From Cymbidium sinense (Eukaryota > Streptophyta > Magnoliopsida > Asparagales > Orchidaceae), in the NCBI GenBank assembly GCA_021442155.1, contig CM038222.1, positions 113,897,121-113,961,120 on the forward strand: a stretch of 64,000 nt of DNA, in the 5' to 3' direction. Position numbers and translations under genes: made by a program. Below the pieces are notes generated by a model. The model ran no database searches. It saw nothing but the letters and a program-made list of their open reading frames with translations, and was not told the origin of the DNA. Within the stretch, counting starts at the first letter, position 1. Each line of letters opens with the position of its first letter. Shown piece after piece: positions 14,401 through 29,400 of the stretch.

Positions 14401-17400
14401 AACATATGTGAAATATGTTAAGTGAAGTTTCAATTTTATGCTATGATTTTATTTGAAAATAGACTCCTCATTCAATAATTTTGAGTATGTTGAATGAATG
14501 TGGTCATCTTTAAAATGTGCAAAAAGATAGAAACCCAACTCTAACATATGTGAAATATGTTAAGTGAAGTTTCAATTTTATGCTATGATTTTATTTAAAA
14601 TAGACTACTCATTCAACAATTTTGAGTATGTTGAATGAATGTGGTCATCTTCAAAATGTAATTTTGAAAAGATGATTTTGATCTTGATTTTGAAAAGAAC
14701 CTCCATGTAGCAATCATAGGGATTGTTAAATTGGATTTGGTTATATGAGTTTTGTGCTCTTTTGAAAATTATGCAAAAAAAAATATTTCTTATGTGAGTT
14801 TTGAAAAAGGTGTTTTTGGAAAGTGGCACTTTGCAAAAGAGTTTATTTTCTTAATCATTAAGATGAACCTTGTCTCACCAAACTAGTGGTAAGAAGGTTT
14901 TAAATTTTTGTCATCTCTTTTCATAGGTTAATTATATTTTTACCTACTGAGAAACCCAATATGGGTTCCAAGACTTACAAGAAGGTAGATCCTAAAACCT
15001 AGAGGATGTTGGCTAGCTTTGCTTAAAAGTGAAATAAGCTAAGTGTCATACATTGGACTCATATGAAATACAAGTCCACTATCGATACTTGGAGACAATA
15101 ATTTTCTACTAGAGATGGAGAGAAGAACCATTCCCAGCGAAGTCGCCAAAAAAATCTGTGCTACTTATTTTTTGGTTCCATGTATATGTGTGTATATGGG
15201 GAACACCATGGAGATCTGAGGATGTATCTATTGATATGATCGGGTACGACATCAAGGAATAGTGCACTATCTCGAAAGATAAAAATCACTACCCTATGAT
15301 GGACCTAATCACCTAATAAAGACTCTTAAGGCATGATGGGTCCTCGAGTGTACCAGAGATTTTTTCCCTACTTTACATGAATGAATAAAGTAGGATTTAT
15401 TTAAACCGGTTCTAAAAGCTATAATTAATTACATCCCACAAGGTGAGTTGAAATACTCTCGATTAAAGTAGGCAATTGTTATCTCCAACGAATTCAAAAA
15501 TAAGACTATAAATAAATTGGTTATGTTTGGAAGATCAAATGGGATAAATCGAAAAGAAAGATTTATTATCAAGGCCAAAAAGAGATGAGTATGAGATGCT
15601 CATGATACTAGGAAACCTAGTGAGCATCCCAAACTATCTTATGGTTGGGGTTTACATGTTTGAAATTGAAGATAATTATATATTTGAATTGAAATTTTAT
15701 TAGAAATCTAGTACTTATAATTTCACAATACAAGATTATGGAAATGCCTAAAAGGTGAGGATTTATGCTTATAGCCCTAAAGGGGAACAACAACCTCGAA
15801 TCCTAAATTTAGGAAACTTTAGCAAAGGCCAAAGCACGACCTAAATCTAAGGTGAAAGTGGGTATATTATTTATCTCCACTAGAAAGAGTAAACCACCCG
15901 ACTGTTGGACTTATAACCGCCTGAAGTGGCAGTCAGCTAACTCCTACGTTTTTAAAATCATGTGGTCAAGTCATATGTTTTGCAAGATGGCTAGGATATT
16001 ATTTAGAAAGAAAACTAAAGCCTTTAAATCCACTCTCTAAGAGACTAGAGCATGAGTAGTATGAATAATGACTTAGTCTAATGCAAATCTTATCAAATTT
16101 TATTTGATTTTGACTTTTTATTTTTGACACAGACTATAAGATTTTATATGTTTAAATATATGATGAAGTTGATTATGGGGTAAATCAAAAGAGAAAGAGG
16201 TATTTTTCATCATAGACTCTCAAAGATCAAGCCTTTTTTCTATCTGGCAAAGATGAAAACTCTCTCTTAGTAGGAGTGAAATAAAATGACATGCATGATA
16301 TTAAGCATACAACATCCAGCTATGGGGTTGCTAAATATTTTATTATCTTGATTTAATGCCTAGGTTTTATGTGAGGTTATGAGTTGTTCTAGAAAGTTTA
16401 GTTGTGAGCTGTAGTTAGGGTAGAAAATTTATTTTTTCTTTAAGAGCTTAAACGGATCCAGGCCACATATTAAATCATCATATATGAAGAAACTAAAAAA
16501 ATATGTCATTTATATCGCACAATATAAACAAATCATCAATCAATTTATAACCTCAACATGAAAGAATAACAGGACGGTGCAATCGGGTACCGCCGTACAA
16601 CCCGAAAAAAAAATGGATAGGGATAAACTCAATCATTAGGGCACTAGACACATATCCATGGCCGGAAGAGTGACTCTGCTCAAATTTTCGCTGTTGGACA
16701 TCTTTGTTTATCAAATTTCCCATACAGAAGTCCCTAAAGAGTGTCACGGCTGATATTGAACAATTGGTTAGGAATTTCCTATGGCAATCCACTTCCAATC
16801 AGAGAAACATTCACTACATCTCCTGGGAGGTTTGAATGCCGAGTTATGCTGGAGGCTTCGGTTTACATGCTACGACCAACTGAACAAGACCCTTAAGAGC
16901 TAGCCTGGCATGGGGTTTCCTTTCCGAACCCGATCTGCTGCTGAACCGTTGCTTAAAGGAAAGGTATGGCAATGACCCGTGGGGGAGAAGTGCCAAAAGA
17001 GGTGACTCGGTTGGCTGGAAAGTAATCTCAGACGGGGCTGACAGCCTTGCAAATCTGATCCAGTGGAAAGTGGCGGATGGCAAAAGAATTGACCAGCTGC
17101 ACTCGGTGTGGATTGTAGATTTTCCCCCTACCCAAATGGCCTACCTTTATCAATATGGATCTTGCCGAAACCTGGAAGCTGTCTAGCCTGATTACAGACT
17201 GTGGTGTTTGGGATGCGAAAAGTCTACAGCAACTACTCGGATCTATCTTAGGCACCAAACTGAACAGAATCCCTATCTACCCAGATTTGTCGAATGATGA
17301 GCCGTCCTTGAGCAGAATTCCTCTCAGATCGACTCTCACCTCTCTGGTCTACAAAGCCCAATTCCGTGAAGACAGAGGCCGACGGTTTGGGCTATTGAAC

Positions 17401-20400
17401 CTCAAGCTTGCTCCTAGAGAAAAGTTGTTTTGGTGGAGAATTCTTAGGGATGCGCTGCCCACCAACTGTTGACTTGCTCGTAGGGAGATGAAGGATGATA
17501 GGCTATGCCCGTGGGGCTGCAATGCGGATGAAGACATAGAACACACCTCTGTTCATTGTGCCTTTACCAAAAAAATCTTACTCATCATGGCCAATTGGGG
17601 CTATTCTATCCCCAATTTCAGTAACTTCCAAGATCTGCTTGAGGCGCTCTCCACTATCCAACCAAAAAATATGGGATGGGCTAAATGCTACTGTGCTATC
17701 ATCTATCAAGTTTGGTGCAGTAGGAACGCCAAGACCACAATAGAAGCCACGACACACCAAAGATAATTGCAGCTTAAATTCTGGAGTCCTTCTCCCATGC
17801 TAGTGACATTACCCAGCTCCATGGACTATTCAAACCAAATCTCTGGTGTCCCCCCCGCCTCCTCCGGTTTGGCTCATAATGGATGGCTCCCTCCTCTCTT
17901 CTGACATGGCTGGCCTAGGAGTGGTTATCCATGATGAGGTTGGCAACTTAATCAAAGCTATGGGCATCAGTTTCAGCACTGGGACAGTACATCAGTGAAA
18001 CTTGAAGCCACGCTTTACATTAAATATATCATTGAGCCTTGGATTTCGAGTACAAAGGTATCATCATTGAAGGCGACAACAGTTGTGTTGTGGACTTCTT
18101 GAAGCAGAGTATGAGCAAAGAAATCTGGAAGACCAGACCTGTGGAAGGTCCGAACATCATTTTTTTGACAAACTTTCACCAAGTCCTCTTTACATACACA
18201 CAAAGAAGCAACAATAGATTAGTTGATTTTTGTGCAGATATAACTACAAATTTTGACTTTGTTTGGCACAGGTTAGATAGTCACACTATTCCTCCACTCT
18301 TTTTTGTCATCTTGGAGGAGGATAGGTTACATGCTACATGTAGCTAGTTTCTTTTTCCTTTACTTTCTTGTATTACTGTAATCTTCTTTGATTAATTAAT
18401 GCAAATGCATATTTTCAAGAAAACGAAATGGGTAACTAAGCTCTATCCTTATACATCCCGATATATGAAAGAATAATTACAAGTTACAAAATGATAAGTG
18501 TTATGGGAGATCTTCAAGCCTTCACGCTCCCACCATTTCTGCATTTGATTTCTTCCATTTAATTTAGTAGGCTTCTAGGCATCACATGGCACCCCAGGAT
18601 TAAATTTTTTGACCAATGTTCATCCTTGACTCCCATAACACTTGACCAAATTCCTAATGCACAATTACATTAAAAGAATCGAAAAGTAAATCTAACTACA
18701 CCTGCAAGTCAAGTGTTAACTAAACACACCATACAACCCAAGCAGTTATATGAGTAATTTGGACTTAACACCCTGCACATGGGTAACCAAATCCACCTGC
18801 CCTAATATAAATTATGCTTAGGGGTTAAGCAACCTGCAAAATATAGCATTTATATTTATTTTAAGTGCTCCTTAAACATAATTTCCTGCAAAAAATATGA
18901 TTAGACTAATCACGGCCTAATATCCAGTCTACGAAACATAAACCTAACATTCAGTCTACAACATTACATCACAAAATAAAACATACATCAAATCATACAC
19001 CGCCCTAACATAAAGCTAGAAATGGTGACTTAATCTAATATATGTGTTAAAGTTTGTGTGATATGTCCTAACTAGGCTTTTAGAGTTAAAATTTTCTAAG
19101 TATGAATGACATTTAATTATAAAGGGTAATTTCACATTAAATGATTTAATTAATTTGCAAATTTTACTTAATATTTTCTTTTGTTTCATTTGACCAACAC
19201 TCAACAACTAAGTGTTATGAAGAGAAAGAAAGAGAGGATCACTCTCTTTTATTCCTACCTTAAATCACATCTAAAACAAGTTAATTAATCAATTCCTTTT
19301 TATTAGAATGATGTTTTTAATTAGTCCTAAGTTTAAGTTCACTTTAAATAAACTCATTCAATAAGAAAGGCATCTTAAGATTAGTTGGAATGAATTACTA
19401 TTACATAACACATGTTTGTTTATTTCTTTCCATCATGTATATCATGTATATGAGTAAATCCTAAGTATATATACACATGCGATATGCATTAGCACACTTA
19501 AATAATGAATGTGAGTAAATGTATTTGGAATTAATGTTACATTTGATTGAATGATTTTGCCATATTGATTTAAAGCTCTATCTAAATTCTTATGCAAAAG
19601 CATAAGGAAAAAACCTTAAATCATATGACTAATCGACTCAAACAATCAAACAAAGCATGAATGCATGTATTTTTAATAAAAATGGGGTTTTTCATTCATT
19701 AAGTACACATCCACATGTATAAAAATTTTAAGCAAGTACGTTGTCATTGTTTTGCACCAAGAGAACGAGGTAGGAACCTCCTTGGGGCTACTTAAAGCCG
19801 TGCGTCCCTAGAATGTCCAGACTAATATACCCGCTATCCTTAAATACATATGGATGTATAAACAACTACAAAAATAGAAAGCTATGCAAAATTTATATTT
19901 TTGATTTGATTGATTTATTTTGCATAAATGAATTAAACTCTATCTAGATTTTAATGTCCAAATGCATAAGAATGAAATCAAGCAGGTACGTCGCCATTAT
20001 TTCGCACCAAAGGAACGAGGTAGGAACCTCTTTAGGGCTACTTAAAGTCGTACGTCCCTGAGATGTCCAGACTAATTTACCTGCTAATATTCTTACTTAT
20101 ACAAATCAACATATGAATATAAAGAAGAGACTTTATTTCATACACTAAATTTATATTCACTTATATTTCCTATGTATATATAACTAAAGTTACAATATAT
20201 ATGTATATTTATTTATTAATAAACTTTTGAAAATATATTTGAGATTTAATAATGATACTAGCAACACATATTTTTAATTAAGCTAACACATACAAATTAA
20301 CATAAAAGAAATCATTTTTATTTGATTAATTTGAAAGAGATGGATGCATGAATCATATGACATCACAACATTTAGCATGATTGGAAAGAAATAAAATAAC

Positions 20401-23400
20401 ACAAGCATGTAATTTCATTCAATCCAACTAAGTCCTAAGGACAATCATACTAAATAAGATTATTTAAAATAAACTAAATTTCTTTAATATCATTTCATTT
20501 TCATGTTTGGTTTGATTTAAAAAATGTGAGAAAGGTTTGCTAATCTTAATCTTATTCCCCATGTGTGAGTTAATTTGATTTAATGAAGAGCAATTAAGTT
20601 GATTTTATGGTTTAATTAGGTTAGAGTATAAATTAAGTCAATTAATTAACCCTTACCTACATCACCTTAAGCTAATTAACTAATTAATAATGAGCCAATA
20701 TGATATGCAACCACATAAAAAGTAAATTAGCAATACTCCTAAGAAATAAAAGGGGTCTAATCCAATTGGCTCATGATTAATAGTTAATTAAGCTTAAGAA
20801 TTGAATTAATTATTTTATGATTTTCTTACACATGTAAGCTAACCATAACTTCATTAAATTCTTTGAAACTATTAAACATCTAAAGGGCTACCCAAAATTG
20901 ATCGAAAGTAATTAGATGTGAATTGAATTTTCGATTGAGTTAATTAAACTCATTAATCCATTTGGTTAAGCATTAAGCATGTTCAATTAATGAAGTGAAA
21001 TTAACTTAAGGAAAGAGATCAAGAAAGAGGTCTTAATCTCAATCCCTAAGTCCTATATTTGATCACTTAAGCTCTGATTTTATCTTGAAGATTAATTAAT
21101 TAATTAAGCAATTAATTACTTCATTGATCACTAATTAATTTGATTCCAAAAGTAAAAAAACTTAGGAAATGAATTAGGAAAAATACCCAATCATATTTCC
21201 TAAGTTCCCTTACTGTTCAACATAAGTAATTAGGCTTAAATAATTAATTAAGTCATTGTTCATTCACTAATTATCACTAATTAAATTAAGAGAGAGATTA
21301 AAACTTAATAAATCAATTTCCTAATAAAACTAAAAATCCCAAAAAAAATAGATGATGAGGTCATCCCCCTAAACATCCACAAAAAATTTGAGATTAATTG
21401 GGTGATTAATTAAGGAGTAATTAAGCTAATTAAATTTATAATTAAACCTTAATTAAGCCAAAATCACTATTCAAAATTAATTAATAATAATTTTCCTAGA
21501 TTCTACTCTGAAATATCTTCAAAATGAGTCCTCATTTATATTTTTTGAATTTTTCTACAATTAGTTATAATTTTTAGAAGTTTCGGCCTTAAAAATAGAT
21601 TATTTAAGCCTAATTAAAGTCTTAATCCCATCGCCACGTGGTAGACGCGCTTTCCACGTAAGCGACGAGTGGTTATTTAAGTTGTCACACCATGCTAACT
21701 CATGGCGACGCGCTTTCGTGGACCGCCCAATTTAAGATCGGACGGCCACGCATTCCGGCTTTAGAGGAGAAATCGAGTTCTAACGCGATATCACACATCC
21801 GTCCTGAACTAACGGTCCGCGATCCCGTCAAGGAAGCGAAAGATGGATGTCGTCCGTCTTTCCTAGTTAGATCTGAGCTCACCCGAGCTCGAATTGCCTC
21901 CAAATTGATCCCATACCTTCGGGGAGAGGAGGCGCACACATCCAACGGCTAAGATCTAATGACATTCACATTTGTTTCACAAAGGGCCAACCTATTTTTG
22001 CTAGGGAGCTCGATTTTGCAAAATTACCTCATCGGAGCTAATGTCCGGCAGTGGGATCGACGGAGGTAGCTTCTTCTAGAGAGACAAGCCGCTTGAAAAA
22101 GATTTGGGCGATTTGAGAGCTCGACGACTGCCGCACATAGAGCCCTGCCGATCGAACCCCATCTTCTGGTTGGGAAGGCTCGAGGATGATCTATTGGCTG
22201 ACGGCATGAGAATGGTGTGGCAGGAATTGGTATTTGATTGAGTGGAGAGGGAGTATTGCATGGGAGAAGCTTGTCCTGTTTCGGCTTTGCTCAAGGAGAG
22301 GAAATCCGATCGAGAGAGGCTTCGGAATGCTTGGAATTGCTCTCTAGGATTTTGAAAACTCCTTAGGGACTCACCCGAAGCGAATTGTGAAGAATCCCGC
22401 TCAAATTGAGGGGGTATACCCCTCAATCGGGCTTGATGGATGGACAGGATCCATTCCATAATTTCGGCAGGTTCGTCGTGGGCGGCCTGCCGGAGCTATC
22501 TCCCTCAACTCCACTTGGCACGTCTTGGTTGGAGGAAGTAGTGGCAGGAGTCTCAAGGCTTGATCTTGGGAGATTGAGTTTCCCTTTTGCTCCCTTGCAC
22601 CCATGGGGTTCGGCCATGGAGGTAACTGCCATGGGAAATTTCTCTTGGTCCATGGCAAGTGCTAAGGTGGCTTAGGTTGGGCTAGGAAGGCTTAGGCTTG
22701 CTTCATTTGGCAAGTGGAGGGCTGCCATGAGAAAGGCAAAGTGGACTTTGCCACTTATGGGAAGAATCTTATGCAAAGAGCTTTGCACATTGGTCAATTC
22801 CCTTGGATTAGGTCCCACTTAGATTTGAGCTAGCTTAGGGCTGACCTAGGGTCAATTTGGGTTGGGTTAGATCAGCCACCAAGGTTCCATAAAGTGGCTT
22901 TGAGTGATTTGGCTTCATATTGTCAAAATAAGTTCATTTGAGTTAGGTTGGGTTGGGTTGACCAATTGATTAAATTGGGTCAAACCAAGGCTTGGGTTGG
23001 GTTCATATGATAATTTGAGATGTTTAGGTTTAATTGATTTTGATTAATTTGGCTTAGGTTTGAATTTGACTCATTTAGATTCAAAAGGATCAAACGGATC
23101 AAGTTGATCAATTTGACTAATTTGACCAAATTGGATTGAGTTAAGTGTTGAGTCAAGTTCAATTGGTTGATTAAAAGTAATTGTAGGCTTTGGTTTGATT
23201 TAATTTGGATTTAATTTGAATTTTGGTCAATTTGACCCTTTAGGTCAATTTGGGTTAGGTTAGGTTGAGTTGAACAATTGGTCAAATTGGGCACAATCAT
23301 GACTTTGGTCAAGTTCAATAAGTGATTTGAAATTTGCAATCAATTTGGATCAAATCATGATTTGACCCTTTTTGACTTTTTAGGCCAATTTGGGTCAACT

Positions 23401-26400
23401 TAGGTCAAATAGCCAATTGGACTTGGTTTGGCTCAATTAAGGGTTTGGTCATATTCAATCATTGATCATGAGTGAGTTTGAGTCAATGGTTTTAATCAAT
23501 TTGGCATATGGTAGGTTTTGGCTAGTTTAAGTTTCATTTGGGCTAAAGGTTGACTTAATCAAAGGACCAAGTTGACTTGATTTGACCCAATTCAAGATAG
23601 TTGATCACCTTAGGATGATTGTTGATCATGATATGAGGTTTAGATGGACTTAATTCAATCCAATTTGAGTTGGATTAGAACTTGGCTCAAAAAAACTTTT
23701 GAGGTAGATTCAATAAGTCAATTGGCTTGATCATGGCTTGATTCAAGTTTAGCTATATTGGTAAATGAGTTTGAGATGGAAATATAAATTCAATTGCAAA
23801 TGGATTGAAGCCATATGAATTTTGGTTCATATGACAATTTCAAGTCAAAACGAGCTAACTTGGGTTTGACTTAGGTTGACTTAAATTTGATTTGATAATT
23901 GAAGTTTATATTTATATTTGGAACAATGATTGAAGGAATGATTGAATCATTAAGAAATTCATAAGGTTTAAATTGATTTGGGTATCATTTAGCCAAGTTC
24001 AAAATTTTGGCTAAAATGCTAGAATTAAAAATTTGATTTGATTTGAGTTTGATTTTGGCTATTTTGATTTATATTTCATTTACATTTGTGAATATAAATG
24101 AAGATATAAATGATTCATGAGAAAATCACTTGGGTTTGAAGTGATTTAGAAGCAAATTTGACCAAATTGAGGGATGTAGGTCAAAAGGGCTTAAGTAGGG
24201 AATTGATTTGATTTGATTTATTTTGATCATTGAAGGGTGGTTTCATTTATATTTGTGAATATAAATGAAAGAATGATTGATTTAAAAAGAAATCAATTAA
24301 GTTTGGATTGATTTGGATTGAGATTTGGTTAAGCCTATAAAGATGGGTTAATATAGTTTAAGAAAGGTCCTGATTTGGTTTGATTTAGTTTAACTTAATT
24401 TAAAAGGTTTGACTTTAGATTTCATTTATATTTGTAAATATAAATGAAAGAATGATTGAAAAAAATAAATCAAATTTGATTTGCTTAGGAAGGGATTTTG
24501 GAGTTTGAATTCAATCATGGGTTTCAATCATTTGGAGTTGGATTTGATTTGGAATTTGAGTTGTGATTTAATTTGAGATTGAATTTGATGTTTAAGAAAA
24601 TCGATTGAATTAGGGTTGATTTGAATTTAGTTTAGGTTAAGTCCATAAGATAAAATCAAAGGGCTTAGGAAGGGATTTGGGTTCCAATCATTTGATTTGG
24701 GATTGGATTTTTGATCTTAGATTTGAATTTGAGATTTGATTTGAAAGAAGGAAGCAAGGATTGGGTTTAAGGCTATTGGGTATGCAAGTCTTCCTAAATC
24801 CATAAGATATAACCTCTTCCTATGGCTAACCCTTTCAAGTCTCTAGGCTTAAGTTAAGTGTTCACCTAATCACTATAAGTATCTTAAGGCTAAAGAGCTC
24901 TTAGTGTCTACAAGAGTCCTAGATCTATGATGAAAAGTTAAGAGCTCGCTCCAAAAGTAAGATCAATATTGGCATAATTAAAACAAGAACAATCTTATAC
25001 AAGGAGAACTTTAAAGATAAAGACATTTTAATTATTTGGTCATTTTAAAGGAAAAATCACAAGAATGTGTTGCATATATATTTTTATGAATTAGTCAATT
25101 AAAATTTTATATTGCAAATAAGAAAGTGTGCTTTGAGTTCAGCTGATGAAATCTTAGTCCTTAATGATCAAATTAAATGTATTTTATATTTTTATTTTAA
25201 TATGGGTTTTATTTGTTTTTGCTGAATGGTATTTTGTTTTAACTCAAGGATTATGTAATCTATTTTTATTTAACAATTAATTATGCATTTATTTGTTCTT
25301 AAAATAAAGGTTAAAACTTTTAACTACTTTCATTCTTCCACTTGTAATACAATATATTGAGAAAATAATTTTCCCAACTTTATATGTAGTATGGAGCTTG
25401 CATTGCTTTGGTACTGTATTAATCGCATAAAGCTTCGAATAACTATATATGTTATAGATGAGTTGTTAAAGTGTGAAACAAATGAAGAAATATGATCTTG
25501 TTAAAAGTGGCACAAATAATAGCATTTATTTAACCTTTTTGAGGCAATGGAGGTCTCAGCTAAAAATGAGTATACCTGATTCCTAAATGTTAAATAATTT
25601 CTGAGTTTTTTTTTGTCAGAAGTATGTGATAAAGAGTTACCAAGGAGTCAAGTGCATCCTAAATTGATAGATATTGTCTAGCTTAAATTGAAATTAATTC
25701 AACTATGTGAACTTGGCGGACGTGCATATTTTACTACGCAAAATGTTCTTGTTGGATACACATTTAGAACATTACAACTTCTTAATCAAATGACCAAAAC
25801 ATATGTCCAATTGTTCAGTTGACTTTAAGACTGTATCAAGCATCATTATTAAATGTTGCTAACTATTTAGAGCATCATTAGACTGACCACAATTATTTGG
25901 GCTCTGCATTGATAATGCCCACTCTCTATTTTCTCTTATCGAGTGTTGCATAAGGTTTGCTCTTTTATCATAATGTTCTTAATCTAATACTAATAAAAAA
26001 AATGAAAATAATAGAATCAATGTGCCTGCCAAACAGAACATATAAAAAGTGCTAACATTTTATGAAGTAAATTAGCACAGCAGTGAATCAATTCAATAGA
26101 CTACATCGTCAGACTTGGCTGTTTGAGAAGTTACAACAACCTGAGACTTCCTAGGTTGGGAAGTTTATAACTACAATTCCATTTAATTCACCGTAAAGGA
26201 AGGCATAGATGCAAAAAATGAATTAAAATAACTATCCAAGATAGGTTGAAAAAAAGGTGGTTCGGTTCATAGCTGATTAATCCAGTGACATATTTGGCTT
26301 CTATATGTTATAAAAAACATGCAATGACCTGTGAAAATAAAAGTGGTTTCAATTACCCTTGACATCTGTCAAATAACTACTATACTGAAAACATTTAGCC

Positions 26401-29400
26401 CACTCCCCAGTAAAAAGAGTGCTCCATTACTGGAAAAATAGTGTTCAGAAAAGCACTCTAAGCTGATTATTGTCATGCTAATTCTTGAATACAACGCTAG
26501 AGGTCCAGGCCAAACAAGATTTGGCAGACATTTTAACTGATAAATTTTTGTCAAGGCTTATTAGATTTTGCAATCAAGCTTTTCCATTTGACTAAATGAC
26601 TACAAAAACTGAAGTTAAAATGATAAAGCACGGATACATTACAAGTGGAAATTCATTATAAAATTCAGGCAATGCAGAGAACATGCAATTGTGTTAAGTT
26701 TTGGGTGTGAAGTGAAAAATTAGATAATATACTCTACATGCAAGCCAATTTCACAAATATTGAACAAGTTCTACTAAAAGCACCTAAGGAATGGCATCAA
26801 AAATGAAATCCTCTTTGTGAATTTTTAACGTCAGTTTTTTACGTGTCACTTATTGGACCTATAGCTTAAATGTTACACATAAGTCTTTTCCTCCTTTCTA
26901 TCTCTGAATTGTTATCTATGTTTTCCTTGAAAGCCCCAAATCAATGGAACGAGAGCCAAAATTCAAACTAAACGCATGCTCTCATATTTTACTATCATCA
27001 CCGTGGTATCAAAGTAGCGATACATGCTCTTGTTTACTCAAATAATCCACACCATTCACATTAACACCATGCAATAAATCATCGTCAAACTCTTCATTCA
27101 AAGAAAACCATCCTTCCTTACAAGTTCTATCATCCATGCAAATCCAAATCTAACATGTGCTTCCACTGTTTTTGCTCCTCCAACAAACAAAATAAGAAAA
27201 ACAAATGGATAAAATAAACAAATGTGCCCTCCATAATGCACTAATACCCTTTTAAATCCTCAAAAATCAATTATTTTCTAAAAGGTATCCACATTCCAAT
27301 ACCACGTGTTATCAAAGATTATACACAATACTTCTATCCCATTATATCCACCATAGAACAGTTCTTCAATAGTGAAATTTATATGGTGCCGCCAGTCCAT
27401 TTTCATCAAGACTCCTAGCCCTCACCCATATGCTAAATCAAATTGTTAATCTCTTTTTTATTTCTTTTAAGGGTGATCAAATATTTTGAAAGTAAAACAA
27501 AACTTGGCCCTATCTCCAAAAAATTCCCTAGTCACAAGTAACAAGAATTTAATTGCCTTTGTCAATGACCACGGCAACAAACTTCAAATAACGTCCCTTA
27601 TTAACTTCATGCTAACAGCAAAACCGTACTAACTAAAAACACAGATGAAAGAGTGCTGCAGAGAAAGGGGAGAGGGATTCCCATTGTTTACCTATACATC
27701 TTATGACATTAATATAGGTTTAGTTGCTTATAGAATGAAGACAAACACATTAATCAACAACCCACTTCCATACAGTCTGACTTACCATCAGCAAAAGAAA
27801 AATATAATAAAGATTTAGAAATACCAAGTATAATATAGAAGCATCCCATGTCTGAGCTTTGAATAACCAGTATCCTTTTTACATTTATCTAGAAATACCA
27901 ATTATGAAGTGAGGGATTGAACCAGAGATTGTATAATTCACATCAACAACTTCCTCTAAAGCCCCACCCATGCAAACCCACCACCAAGAAAAAGATTTGG
28001 CCCAAGCAAGTACAAGGAAGCAATGTTGAGGGAACCATGAATGGCGTAAGGCAACAACAGATAACAAAAGTAATGCTAAAGGTGATCATATACTGTACAA
28101 TAAGGAGGTTCTTAAACCCAGCCAAGAATACCTTTAATTAAGTCAATCCTAGATCAATTCTGACATTCTGAAACATGTTTTTAAAGCTTCATTAGGCTAT
28201 ATGTCATTCAAAGATAAAGCATGTCAAACTATATAAGAGAAGGAACCACATGTAATGTCGTCTCATTTGAATAGCTTCTTATAATGGCATTCCATGAATC
28301 TCCACGATAACAATTCAAATGCATATTGATTAGCAGAGTGTTCTACCTTCAATCCTCAAATCCAATCTCTTTTATAGTTGCATACTATAACAAATGTAGA
28401 AGATGATCAACCCAATCAGACATGCTTAGACTTCACAAAGTGTTGAGGCAGTTTTGTGTGTTTATTAAATTTAAGAAGCTTTACATATCCCAAAGTATAT
28501 TGATCATTTCTGCCAACTTTTTCTACTTTGTAAGTTTTAATGGCCTTATCTGTCGACAATTATACAGCCTTTCCATTATTGTAACACCCCAATTTATTGA
28601 AGAAACAGAGCTGAAAATATAAAAGTAAAGGCCATCTCCAGAACATCAAAAAAACTCTAATTAGATTTTATTAAAGATGTATGCGTAAGTACACAAAAGT
28701 ATGTAAGTATAAATTCAAAAAAAGGCACGGACAAATTTTAGTAAAGTTAAATATTATGATTCCATAATTACCTCAGGAGTTCTGATGAAGTACTTCAAAT
28801 TGCGGCCATAAAATATTGCAAAAGCACCATGAGATGAAATGGCTCTGTTCATATAAGAACGGGCCTTGCTCCAACTTAATAATTGTCTTCTTGGTGTCAA
28901 CACATTGGTACCTTGATACTAATAAAGAAAAAAATCATTGAACATATATCACAAAATTCATATGATATTAATAGTTAACACAAATACATTTGCACGTCGA
29001 TACAAATAAGATGGCAAATTGTTGTCCAATCCCTAATATATGTTCCATATGTTTTCAAAACCTGGTAGTTTGGCTTGCTATCCAGTTAGCAAATTGTCAA
29101 TGGATCACCCTCCCTCCAACTTGAAGTACCACTCTCTCTCTCTCCAACCCATTCCAAAGTGTTCTCACTCTTCCCCCTTCCAAATTAGCTGCAGGACTCT
29201 CTCTCTCTCTCTCTCTCTTCCCCCCTTCCCCCCTCATTTCAAAGTGGACTCATCTCCCTTTTTCTTCCAAAATGGTTGCAGGATGGAGCTGAAAAACTAG
29301 AGAAGTGAGCATCCCCCGCAAGCCAAACAACCACACCGCATAACTTGTTAACACCAAGTAATCATTAGTTAAGTACTGTGTTGGTTCAAGGGTTGAATAA

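Larger units (their letters stand above)
18477..24968 (-). mobile_element. Large non-coding LTR-like repeat, minus copy
   Basis: Read from 24968 downward the block starts TATTGATCTTACTTTTGGAG, where the plus copy at 45478 has TGTTGACCTCACTTTTGAAG. In order it has a 2-kb zone of degenerate TTGACC/CAAATTGG words, a GC-richer leader-like zone (22680-21650), a TAATTAA-rich zone, and two ~108-bp repeats near 19730-20086. The same order occurs on the plus strand at 45478-45949, 51793-53168 and 61800-64000. It has no coding domain. It lies next to a Tat-type LTR end and PBS, so I infer one very long LTR split by the L1 LINE. Confidence 0.5.

Noticed and set aside
28580..28700. TGTAACACCCC as the start of a gypsy LTR
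   Set aside because: No matching end, duplication, PBS or coding sequence is nearby.
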